Below are positions 1 to 5,827 of a stretch of DNA of 22,665 nt, piece by piece. A model generated the notes under the pieces. The model worked only from the letters and a program-made list of their open reading frames with translations. It was not told where the DNA came from and did not search any database. Position 1 is the stretch's first letter; every line of letters begins with the position of its first letter. The translations under genes and the position numbers were made by a program. Source of the DNA: a virus; IMG/VR virus record IMGVR_UViG_3300032235_000662, positions 1-22,665 of that record. The stretch is one strand, 5' to 3'.

Positions 1-135
1 AAAGATCATTACAATAATAATTGGATTAAGGCTTTAAGTGAAAAAAATAGTAATTTAATCTGTTATGGTACTGATATATTACATAATAAACTTAAAAATA
101 AAAACATAAATGAATGCTATTTTGAGGGGAATTAA
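1..135 (+). CDS. C-terminal end of an unidentified protein (5' partial)
   Basis: Frame 1 is open from the first base to a TAA at 133-135, giving the last 44 residues of a protein whose start lies upstream of the window. The visible part is rich in Asn and Lys (for example the stretch HNKLKNKNINE) and contains no motif I recognise. The next gene begins 17 nt downstream with its own AGGAG, so the two probably share a transcript. Function unknown. Confidence 0.6.
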   Translation, partial: KDHYNNNWIKALSEKNSNLICYGTDILHNKLKNKNINECYFEGN

Positions 136-152
136 ATTATAGGAGTAATAAT

Positions 153-332
153 ATGAATTTTGAATCAGAAGGTGCTTTTAGATATTGGCTAAAGATAAAC
201 GGTTATACAGACGATGTTATAAACGAAATGGCCTATAAGTGGGATTCAGTAACTATTAATAATGGACAAATTACTGATTCTGTTACACAAACATTAGTAA
301 ATGATCAAATTACTGACTCTATAACAGTTTAA
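153..332 (+). CDS. Small hypothetical protein, 59 residues, with an internal repeat
   Basis: The ATG at 153 follows AGGAG (141-145) at 7 nt spacing. The frame stays open to a TAA at 330-332 whose last A is the A of the next ATG, a typical coupled phage junction. The protein is acidic and starts MNFESEGAFRYWLK. Its C-terminal third repeats the motif NGQITDSVT as NDQITDSIT about 14 residues later, and the DNA repeat CAAATTACTGA occurs twice. There is no signal peptide or membrane segment. I do not recognise the family. The good ribosome binding site and tight junctions argue that it is real. Confidence 0.65.
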   Translation: MNFESEGAFRYWLKINGYTDDVINEMAYKWDSVTINNGQITDSVTQTLVNDQITDSITV

Positions 333-886
333 TGAGATATATAATATCAAAATCTAAACTAAACGGAGATTGGTCTGATATTTTAGAAAAATTACCTTAT
401 TTTTCTTGTGAAGACTATGATCTTAAAAATGCAATAACTGCCTGTAGCATCAAAAGTGCTACAGGTAAAATAGATGATCTTTATAAGTCTAATAAAGAAG
501 ACTTACCAGAAAATTATAAATATACTAAAATATTTGAAATACCAAAAATTAAAAACTTAGTTAATTTTTTTGAATTTGAAACTACAAGAATAAGAATTTT
601 TAAGCAAAACCCTGGTCATATAACTCCTATGCATTTAGATTTAGATGATAGTAATATAGTTAGGTTGTGGGTAGCTTTAAACGAAAATTATAATTTTAAA
701 TTTTTTTTCGGAAATAATAAAGAAGAGATTGTATTAAATAAAGGAAATATACTCATATTTAATCCCAATTATCTTCATGGGGCAGCCAATCTTGGCGTAG
801 AACCTAGATATACATTAAATATATGCGGTATACCTAATAGTTGGTTAAAAAACTTGATGACTGAAGAGAAACTTATAAGTGTTTGA
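332..886 (+). CDS. 2-oxoglutarate/Fe(II)-dependent oxygenase-like protein (aspartyl/asparaginyl beta-hydroxylase type)
   Basis: This 184-residue protein has the metal-binding triad expected of the double-stranded beta-helix oxygenases. His101 and Asp103 form the H-x-D pair inside HITPMHLDLDD, the distal His149 lies in NPNYLHGAANLG, and Arg159 (EPRYTLN) sits ten residues later, where these enzymes bind the 2-oxoglutarate carboxylate. The spacing and the basic residue resemble the aspartyl/asparaginyl hydroxylase or proline hydroxylase branches. Such enzymes couple 2-oxoglutarate decarboxylation to hydroxylation of a protein, nucleobase or small molecule. The substrate cannot be read from the sequence. 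Its ATG overlaps the upstream TAA by 1 nt, and its end overlaps the next gene by 8 nt. Family assignment is fairly secure; substrate is unknown. Confidence 0.65.
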   Translation: MRYIISKSKLNGDWSDILEKLPYFSCEDYDLKNAITACSIKSATGKIDDLYKSNKEDLPENYKYTKIFEIPKIKNLVNFFEFETTRIRIFKQNPGHITPMHLDLDDSNIVRLWVALNENYNFKFFFGNNKEEIVLNKGNILIFNPNYLHGAANLGVEPRYTLNICGIPNSWLKNLMTEEKLISV

Positions 887-1166
887 CAGATATGTTTATA
901 AAAAACCTAATGGTAACGTAGTAAAAGTTACAATGAGCGACTTTAGAGGTCAAGTATACATACATATTAGAGATTATCAGATGGATGGTGATTCTGGTGT
1001 ATGGTACCCTACTAAGACAGGTTATGCGTTTGTAGCTGAAGAGACAGATTGCATAATCAAAGCTTTAGAAGAAGCTAGTGAAACTTTTGCAAAGTATACT
1101 AGACACTTAGAGTTTGATGAAAACCAACTGGAATTTAATTTTGAGGAAATTAATAATGAGCATTAA
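879..1166 (+). CDS. PC4/p15-like ssDNA-binding transcriptional cofactor
   Basis: This 95-residue protein starts at a GTG (879) inside the end of the previous gene; no in-frame ATG precedes residue 19. Residues 15-66 follow the PC4 pattern. A strand VKVTMSDFRGQ leads into VYIHIRDYQMDGD, matching the family's 'vyvdIReyy..dg'. Then comes WYPTKTGYAFV, matching 'PgkKGisL', followed by a helix ALEEASETFAKY. PC4-fold proteins bind single-stranded or melted DNA as dimers, and phage T5 is known to encode one (p5). The C-terminus is acidic (ENQLEFNFEEINNEH). The assignment rests on pattern matching by eye; the strand/IRxY/KxG spacing is good but the second lysine is Thr here. A role in replication or transcription would suit the neighbours. 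Confidence 0.55.
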   Translation: MFDRYVYKKPNGNVVKVTMSDFRGQVYIHIRDYQMDGDSGVWYPTKTGYAFVAEETDCIIKALEEASETFAKYTRHLEFDENQLEFNFEEINNEH

Positions 1167-1464
1167 AGCGTGGTCCGATGAACAAGAGGCAAAGTTAATA
1201 GAACTTTATACTAAAGAAGATATTAAAGATGTCTATGAATTAGCAGAGTTTTTTGGAAAAGGATATAGATCTGTAATAAGTAAGCTTGTACAGTTAAAAA
1301 TATATCAAAAACCCGAAGAACTTGAAGATAGTAAAAATAAAACAGTTAAAACTATGCTTAGAGAAATAGAAGAGTATCTTGATATAGAAATAGAAGGTAT
1401 TAATCTAAATAAAAAAGAAAATTTAATTAAACTAGTAGATGCTTTGGAGAAAAAATTAGGCTAA
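1156..1464 (+). CDS. Small helix-turn-helix (Myb/GcrA-like) DNA-binding-type protein
   Basis: I start this 102-residue protein at ATG 1156, preceded by GAGG (1143-1146); an upstream in-frame ATG at 1114 lies deep in the previous gene and has no ribosome binding site. Residues 4-48 form a three-helix module beginning AWSDEQEAKLIELY and ending with the recognition-helix-like YRSVISKLVQLKIY. That module resembles the third repeat of the 227-residue protein at 3881 (YSEAEEAKIAAMV ... SVRGKLLSMGL). The rest is a charged helical tail with a leucine-rich segment near the end (ENLIKLVDALEKKLG). It probably binds DNA; the target is unknown. It overlaps the upstream gene by 11 nt. Confidence 0.6.
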   Translation: MSIKAWSDEQEAKLIELYTKEDIKDVYELAEFFGKGYRSVISKLVQLKIYQKPEELEDSKNKTVKTMLREIEEYLDIEIEGINLNKKENLIKLVDALEKKLG

Positions 1465-1466
1465 CC

Positions 1467-1913
1467 ATGGTAGATTGGAAAATTTTAAATTTTTTAAATA
1501 AACAAAAATACAAAAAAGTACTCTTAATTGTAAAAGACCAAAAGCAAGTAAAAAAGTTTATAAAAAATAGTAATATAACTATTATAGAAGAAAATAAATT
1601 TCTTGAACATTTCCCCGAGAATGCTTATCATATAATATCAACATGGGATATTTTATCAGAGGGGTCTTCCATGTTAATATATACATACTTAGCTAAAATG
1701 AATCACTCATTAAGAGATGATGGTTTTTTATATTTAAGAGTATTAAAGAATAAAAATCACTATAAAGAGTTAGAAACTATACCTTTTTGTTGGAATCTAG
1801 AAAGAATACATTCCTTTGGAAGAGCCAAAGGGTTAAAACTAGATCAAAAAGAAGAATATATAGTTACCAAAGAAGAATCTTCAATTAGATTTAAGTACAT
1901 TCCCTCAGTTTAA
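1467..1913 (+). CDS. Methyltransferase-like protein lacking an obvious SAM-binding motif I
   Basis: The 148-residue product starts 2 nt after the previous stop. Residues 52-95 look like the second half of a class I methyltransferase Rossmann fold. A strand YHIISTWDILSEGSS sits where such proteins carry post-motif I/motif II, then helix YTYLAKMNHSLRD, then DDGFLYLRVL, matching the common 'L(k)pgG.l.i' strand. The N-terminal half has a strand-helix-strand (KVLLIVKD ... ITIIEE) but no GxGxG-type glycine loop. It may be a degenerate or non-catalytic Rossmann protein. The C-terminus is basic. It is last in its operon, since a promoter follows. Assignment is tentative. Confidence 0.4.
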   Translation: MVDWKILNFLNKQKYKKVLLIVKDQKQVKKFIKNSNITIIEENKFLEHFPENAYHIISTWDILSEGSSMLIYTYLAKMNHSLRDDGFLYLRVLKNKNHYKELETIPFCWNLERIHSFGRAKGLKLDQKEEYIVTKEESSIRFKYIPSV

Positions 1914-1928
1914 AATTTCATTTATAAC

Positions 1929-1957
1929 TTGGCTATCAAACAATTTTATTGTATTAT
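1929..1957 (+). promoter_or_regulatory. Sigma70-type promoter for the ligase gene
   Basis: TTGGCT (1929-1934) and TATTAT (1952-1957) are separated by exactly 17 bp in the only gap between the first operon and the ligase gene. Transcription would start near 1964, giving a leader of about 25 nt. The hexamers match the consensus at 4/6 and 5/6. Confidence 0.6.
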
Positions 1958-1970
1958 ATTTTTACAATAA
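1946..1970. repeat. Inverted repeat overlapping the ligase promoter -10
   Basis: TTATTGTA (1946-1953) and TACAATAA (1963-1970) are perfect 8-bp arms separated by 9 nt. The left arm overlaps the first two bases of the -10, and the right arm covers the expected start site. The position suits an operator; a short AT-rich hairpin without function is also possible. Confidence 0.45.
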
Positions 1971-1988
1971 GATTGAAGAGTATCATTT

Positions 1989-3734
1989 ATGACTTATGAA
2001 GAATTAAAAAACATTGTATCTCATCACTGCTATCTGTATTATGATCTTAATAAGCCAGAGCTTAGTGATGCAGATTTCGATAAGCTATATGATAAACTAC
2101 TTGAAGTTGAAAAAAATCAAGGATGGCACGACTCAGATTCTCCTACTATTAAAGTAGGCGGAACCGCTGGTAAGGTAAAACATCCTTATAAGCTTTATTC
2201 TCTTCGTAAAGTATATGATTCAGAAGAGATTGATAATAACTTTATTATTGAAACCCCTAAAGTAGACGGGGCTAATCTATCTTTAATTTATAAAAATGGT
2301 AATTTACATTTAGCTCTAACTCGCGGTAATGGTGAGTTCGGAGAAAATGTTACTCATCTTGCACATTACCTGCTTGGAATTCCTGAGTTTATTTCTAATA
2401 ATCTTGGGGAAACCATTGTAGTTAATGGTGAGTGTGTAACAGATAATGAAGTTGAAAACTTCAGAAACTATGTAAGCGGTGCACTAGGTCTAAAGGATGA
2501 GGATGATTTTATTTCTCGTAAGATTAGATTTATTGCACATGATATGCTTGGCGTAAAAATGAATTATACTGCCAAGATTAAAATCTTACATGAGGCTGGA
2601 TTTCACACTGTTTTAGATAAGCTTTGTGAGAAGTATCCTCAAGATGGTAAGGTATATCGCGTAGACTCTCATGAGGAGGCAGAACGTCTTGGTTATACGT
2701 CAAAGTATCCAAGATTTGCTGTAGCTTTAAAAGAGAGAGAAAGCTTAACCGCAATTACAACGCTACAAAACGTGGTTTGGGTTGTTGGTAGAACTGGAAC
2801 TGTTAACCCAACAGGAATAGTTGATCCTGTTGAACTAGACGGTGCGACTGTGAGTCGCGTTACTCTCCACAATTTGGAATTTATGGAAAGTCATGACTTG
2901 GGCCTTGGCGACCTGATACAGATCGAAAGAGCAGGTGGTGTAATTCCAAAGTTTAATAGAGTTATCCAGCATTCGCAACATAATCTCAAAATTAAACAAA
3001 GACATGCCGAAGAAGCTATTGGACAAGGTCTTCGTAAAGTCGGCCCAAAGTTGTTTGTTACTGATGTATCGCAGCACAGTACAACTAAATTGCTAGAACA
3101 TTTTGTCAAAACTCTTGAAATCAAGGGTTTAGGTCCAGCATCTACGTCCAAAATGAATCTTCAACATCCTGCTGATATTTATCAGAATAATGATTGGAGT
3201 ATTCTTGGTGCTAACGGAGAAAAAGTTCAAGCAGAAATAGAACGCAGCAAGATTAAGCCTTATGAAACTGTTCTTGCTGCTTTAGGTATCCCTGGTGTTG
3301 GAAAGTCGGCTGCAAAGTTGATTATCAAGCACATACCTTCGTTCAATCGTTTGCGAGAGATTGAAACGGTACAAATACACGGAATTGGTCCAAAAACAAT
3401 CGAGAATATTTTAGTATGGCTCGATACTAACGAAGAGTGGGTTAATGAGTTACCTCTTAAGTTAGAACAGAATCAAAGCATAGACCTCGAAGCAAATTCC
3501 GGCGAGGTTAAAAAAGTTTGTATAACAGGGAAATTAGATATGTCTCGTAATGAACTAGCTGATCACTTAGAACAGTTTGGCTTTACGATTACCAGCACGG
3601 TCACAAAAGACTGCTATGCTTTGATTTCTGGAGATGATACAACTAGTAGCAAATATAAAAAAGCTACTTCAAGTGGAATTAAGATCGTAGACTATTGGAA
3701 AAATAGATCTGATGTGTTAAAAGGTGCTTTTTGA
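1989..3734 (+). CDS. ligA: NAD-dependent DNA ligase (LigA-like), zinc-finger cysteines absent
   Basis: This 581-residue protein has the domain order of bacterial LigA, which seals nicks using NAD+. Residues 1-45 are the NMN-binding Ia region (YYDLNKPELSDADFD). The adenylation motif TPKVDGAN places the nucleophilic lysine at Lys91, followed by TRGNGEFGEN at 111-120. The OB-fold region includes VVGRTGTVNPTG (265-276) and ERAGGVIP (313-320). Helix-hairpin-helix segments occupy about 378-480 (IKGLGP, GIPGVGKSAA, IHGIGPKT), and a BRCT domain lies at about 505-573 (CITGKLDMSR ... VDYW). It is shorter than the usual ~670 residues. The four cysteines of the zinc finger expected between the OB fold and the helix-hairpin-helix region are missing. 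It has its own promoter and probably joins Okazaki fragments. T5 also uses an NAD-dependent ligase, there as split subunits. Confidence 0.93.
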   Translation: MTYEELKNIVSHHCYLYYDLNKPELSDADFDKLYDKLLEVEKNQGWHDSDSPTIKVGGTAGKVKHPYKLYSLRKVYDSEEIDNNFIIETPKVDGANLSLIYKNGNLHLALTRGNGEFGENVTHLAHYLLGIPEFISNNLGETIVVNGECVTDNEVENFRNYVSGALGLKDEDDFISRKIRFIAHDMLGVKMNYTAKIKILHEAGFHTVLDKLCEKYPQDGKVYRVDSHEEAERLGYTSKYPRFAVALKERESLTAITTLQNVVWVVGRTGTVNPTGIVDPVELDGATVSRVTLHNLEFMESHDLGLGDLIQIERAGGVIPKFNRVIQHSQHNLKIKQRHAEEAIGQGLRKVGPKLFVTDVSQHSTTKLLEHFVKTLEIKGLGPASTSKMNLQHPADIYQNNDWSILGANGEKVQAEIERSKIKPYETVLAALGIPGVGKSAAKLIIKHIPSFNRLREIETVQIHGIGPKTIENILVWLDTNEEWVNELPLKLEQNQSIDLEANSGEVKKVCITGKLDMSRNELADHLEQFGFTITSTVTKDCYALISGDDTTSSKYKKATSSGIKIVDYWKNRSDVLKGAF

Positions 3735-3779
3735 TGATTTTCTTAAAACACCATTACACTAATTTCAGTGACATTAATC

Positions 3780-3808
3780 TTGCTATATCAATTTTTACTT
3801 GTTATAAT
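3780..3808 (+). promoter_or_regulatory. Strong sigma70-type promoter for the four-repeat HTH protein
   Basis: TTGCTA (3780-3785), a 17-bp spacer, and a perfect TATAAT (3803-3808). The start would be near 3815, just before a 5' hairpin, with AGGAG (3871-3875) ahead of ATG 3881. Confidence 0.7.
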
Positions 3809-3819
3809 CTTTTTATGAC

Positions 3820-3840
3820 GTTGAGAGAAAACCTCTCAGT
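3820..3840 (+). promoter_or_regulatory. 5' leader stem-loop
   Basis: TGAGAG (3822-3827) pairs with CTCTCA (3833-3838) around a loop AAAAC, extendable by wobble pairs on the outside. It begins about 5 nt from the predicted transcript start and has no following T run. A role in stabilising the mRNA 5' end is more likely than termination. Confidence 0.5.
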
Positions 3841-3880
3841 CTGACAAAAAACTTAACTATTACACATATGAGGAGAAAAA

Positions 3881-4564
3881 ATGTCTAAGTTTGAATATAC
3901 CGACGAAATGGTTGTACGTATGAATGAAGTTTGCGCTACTGGCGTAACAGAAGAAATTATTGAGAAGCTCTGCGATGAGTTTGAGTTTCCACGTCGTTCT
4001 GTAACCGCTAAGCTACGTAAGCTTGGTTTTGATGTTCCAAAGAAGCCAGGTGCTGCGCCTGTTTTCTCAGCTGAAGAGACTAACGCTTTGGCTGCTTATC
4101 TTGAAGCACATTCAGGTAAGAAGACCGCAGAAGAGATTGCTGCTGATTTTGCTGATGGCCAGTTTACTGCCCGCCAGATCAATGGTAAGGCTCTTTCACT
4201 AGAAATGACTCAGCACATTAAGCCAGCTGAGAAGAAGGTCACACCAAAGACCTATAGTGAGGCTGAAGAAGCTAAGATTGCCGCAATGGTTGAAAAGGGT
4301 GCTTTCCTTGAAGATATTGCTGATGCAGTTGGCAAGACTGCTAACTCTGTCCGTGGCAAGCTTCTTAGCATGGGCCTAAAGGCTGAGCAGAAGAATAAGA
4401 AGGGTGCCAAGGCTGATCCATACGAGGGTATCGAAGATATGCTCGATCAGTCTGTAGAGCAGATTGCTGAGAACTTCGGTAAGACAGTTCGTGGTGTTAA
4501 GACTGTTCTAACTCGTCGTGGTCTTTCTTGCGCTGATTACAGCCCAAAGACTGTAGAAGAGTAA
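3881..4564 (+). CDS. Four-repeat helix-turn-helix (Myb/GcrA-like) protein, probably abundant and DNA-binding
   Basis: The 227-residue protein is built from four related modules of roughly 40-48 residues: about 6-52 (YTDEMVVRMNEV ... SVTAKLRKLGFDV), 62-110 (FSAEETNALAAYL ... QINGKALSLEM), 125-168 (YSEAEEAKIAAMV ... SVRGKLLSMGLKA) and 181-217 (YEGIEDMLDQ ... GVKTVLTRRGLSC). Each has an acidic first helix and ends with a recognition-helix-like 'SVxxKLxxLG' motif. Linkers are Lys/Pro/Ala-rich. It has a strong promoter, an AGGAG site at 5 nt spacing, a 5' hairpin and a 3' hairpin. It also uses more AAG and GC-ending codons than its neighbours, so high expression is likely. It could coat or organise DNA or regulate transcription; I cannot choose. 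A single-module relative lies at 1156-1464. Confidence 0.7.
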   Translation: MSKFEYTDEMVVRMNEVCATGVTEEIIEKLCDEFEFPRRSVTAKLRKLGFDVPKKPGAAPVFSAEETNALAAYLEAHSGKKTAEEIAADFADGQFTARQINGKALSLEMTQHIKPAEKKVTPKTYSEAEEAKIAAMVEKGAFLEDIADAVGKTANSVRGKLLSMGLKAEQKNKKGAKADPYEGIEDMLDQSVEQIAENFGKTVRGVKTVLTRRGLSCADYSPKTVEE

Positions 4565-4587
4565 TCTGAAGTATAAGTAAGATTGCG

Positions 4588-4613
4588 GAGCAGGGTAAGT
4601 AATTACCCTGCTC
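4588..4613 (+). terminator. Stable 3' hairpin after the four-repeat HTH gene
   Basis: GAGCAGGGTAA (4588-4598) and TTACCCTGCTC (4603-4613) form a perfect 11-bp stem closed by a GTAA tetraloop (GNRA type). The following sequence, TATAATCG, is not a T run, so it may be an inefficient terminator or a 3'-end stabiliser that lets some transcription pass into 4632. Confidence 0.6.
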
Positions 4614-4631
4614 TATAATCGTATCTAAATA

Positions 4632-4940
4632 ATGGCACATTCACTACTCTTAAATGAAATTCCAGAGACACAAATAGACACTGTTCTATCTTTAAATGAG
4701 AACGGTAAGACTATATTTTTTCATAATTTGATTAGCAGTCATTTTCCACATATCGAAAAAGATACTAATGAGTATAAAGCTTTACAAGTACATTATAGAT
4801 GTTGTTGGATGATGGAAAAAATTTATAGAAATAATCAATTTATGAAAGAATGTTTTAGCGTAGTTTATACTAAAACTGGCTTAATTAGAAATATTTGGAA
4901 TGATTTATATTATACAGATGATGACTTGATTATTCATTAA
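4632..4940 (+). CDS. Hypothetical protein, 102 residues
   Basis: The frame opens at ATG 4632, 19 nt after the hairpin, and ends with TAA at 4940. No Shine-Dalgarno sequence precedes it, and no alternative in-frame ATG is available before residue 61. It would depend on read-through from the upstream gene; TATAAT at 4614-4619 has no matching -35. The protein is rich in His, Tyr, Trp and Asn (HYRCCWMMEKIYRNN, IWNDLYYTDDD) and has no recognisable motif, signal peptide or membrane helix. Base composition fits the AT-rich neighbours. Function unknown. Confidence 0.55.
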   Translation: MAHSLLLNEIPETQIDTVLSLNENGKTIFFHNLISSHFPHIEKDTNEYKALQVHYRCCWMMEKIYRNNQFMKECFSVVYTKTGLIRNIWNDLYYTDDDLIIH

Positions 4941-4956
4941 TTTAAAATTATTTAAT

Positions 4957-4985
4957 TTGCCATTTTTAGTTACTTACTATATAAT
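4957..4985 (+). promoter_or_regulatory. Strong sigma70-type promoter for the beta-helix protein
   Basis: TTGCCA (4957-4962), a 17-bp spacer, and a perfect TATAAT (4980-4985). The start would be near 4992, and AGGAG (5021-5025) precedes ATG 5033 at 7 nt. Confidence 0.7.
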
Positions 4986-4988
4986 ATA

Positions 4989-5012
4989 TTTATTAGTCGG
5001 GGGCTTAATAAA
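4989..5012 (+). promoter_or_regulatory. 5' leader stem-loop with a G-rich loop
   Basis: TTTATTA (4989-4995) pairs with TAATAAA (5006-5012) around a 10-nt loop GTCGGGGGCT. It lies at the predicted transcript start. The stem is all A-T, so stability would be low; the G5 loop is striking in this AT-rich gap. Confidence 0.35.
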
Positions 5013-5032
5013 ACTATTATAGGAGTAAAACT

Positions 5033-5746
5033 ATGGGAGAAAAACTAGTTTTCAAGGTGTCTCAGATTGGCACCGATAATGCAAATTATTTAAATCTAAC
5101 AGAAATAGCAGCTGGTACACTTGAAGAACAAGATACAGTGCTGTTATATCCTGGAGAATATAATGATCCAGGTTCTAACGCTACTCGTTTTCAGAACGTA
5201 TCAATTGTAGGTGTTGGAAGACGTGACGACATTTTAATTCAAGGATTTACAATCCCAGATTCTTTCACTGGAGCTATCACTTTTAAGGGTGTATCTTTTG
5301 GTTCTCCAGGTGTTACCATTGGTAATACAACAGCAACTGTAAAGTTCTATGATTGCTTATTTGCTGGAGCTAATAGTGCTGCTAGATCAGCATCTCTTGC
5401 AGTAGGCAATGCTTGTATAACTAAGGGTGTAGCCGTTTCAGGTGGTAAGTCATCTAACTCAACATTAATTGTTGAAGACTCTGAGTTCTCTCAAGGAACA
5501 GCATACGCTGTTGTTGCTCACGATTATGGTACTATGACTTTCCGTGATGTAATGTTCAGAACTGATGCTGGAGTGTTATCAAACGCTGCTTGTACTTTTG
5601 AAGGTTCTGTAGCAACTGGTGCAAACAATATTGTATCAACTATTGCTGCACCAGCAGTAGTTCCTGCTCACGTATATCGTGGCACTGTGGCTGCACAGTC
5701 TAACGCAGGTAACTGCACTAAGTCAGCTGTAGCTGTCTTAACCTAA
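5033..5746 (+). CDS. Right-handed parallel beta-helix-like protein (putative structural or surface protein)
   Basis: This 237-residue protein is rich in Gly, Ala, Ser, Thr, Val and Asn and poor in charge. Its short strands are spaced about 20-25 residues apart: DTVLLYPGEY, VSIVGVG, AITFKGVSFG, ATVKFYDCLF, STLIVEDSEF, GTMTFRDVMF. This is the look of a parallel beta-helix as in pectate lyase-like and tailspike folds, including the repeated 'x-F-x-D-x-x-F' rungs. No catalytic motif is visible. A strong promoter, strong ribosome binding site and higher-GC codon use suggest abundant production. It could be a virion decoration or spike component, though no other structural genes are nearby. It has no signal peptide. 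The fold is likely; the role is unknown. Confidence 0.6.
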   Translation: MGEKLVFKVSQIGTDNANYLNLTEIAAGTLEEQDTVLLYPGEYNDPGSNATRFQNVSIVGVGRRDDILIQGFTIPDSFTGAITFKGVSFGSPGVTIGNTTATVKFYDCLFAGANSAARSASLAVGNACITKGVAVSGGKSSNSTLIVEDSEFSQGTAYAVVAHDYGTMTFRDVMFRTDAGVLSNAACTFEGSVATGANNIVSTIAAPAVVPAHVYRGTVAAQSNAGNCTKSAVAVLT

Positions 5747-5766
5747 TATATAATTATAATTACATA

Positions 5767-5795
5767 TTGACTTAACTCCTGATTAGTGTTATCAT
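5767..5795 (+). promoter_or_regulatory. Sigma70-type promoter for the UV endonuclease gene, lying inside a hairpin
   Basis: TTGACT (5767-5772), a 17-bp spacer, and TATCAT (5790-5795). The start would be near 5802. The left arm of the inverted repeat (5774-5785) is in the spacer, so RNA from this promoter lacks it. Confidence 0.65.
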
Positions 5796-5827
5796 ATAAA
5801 GATAATTATTAATCAGGAGTTTTTTTT
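5774..5827 (+). promoter_or_regulatory. Perfect 12-bp inverted repeat followed by a T run; right arm contains the ribosome binding site
   Basis: AACTCCTGATTA (5774-5785) and TAATCAGGAGTT (5810-5821) are perfect complements around a 24-nt loop that holds the -10. The T run 5821-5827 follows directly, as in an intrinsic terminator. The AGGAG of the next gene (5815-5819) lies in the right arm. RNA reading in from upstream could terminate here or mask the ribosome binding site; RNA starting near 5802 could do neither. Confidence 0.65.

Noticed and set aside
1114-1155. Longer start for the small HTH protein at ATG 1114
   Set aside because: It would add 14 residues encoded inside the PC4-like gene without a ribosome binding site; ATG 1156 has GAGG at suitable spacing and begins directly before the domain.
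2835-3151. Two overlapping minus-strand frames inside the ligase gene
   Set aside because: The + strand frame is a clear ligase with OB-fold and helix-hairpin-helix motifs here; the opposite frames are shadows.
4614-4619. TATAAT as a separate promoter for the 4632 ORF
   Set aside because: The -35 position 17 bp upstream reads CAGGGT inside the hairpin, and there is no extended -10 TG.
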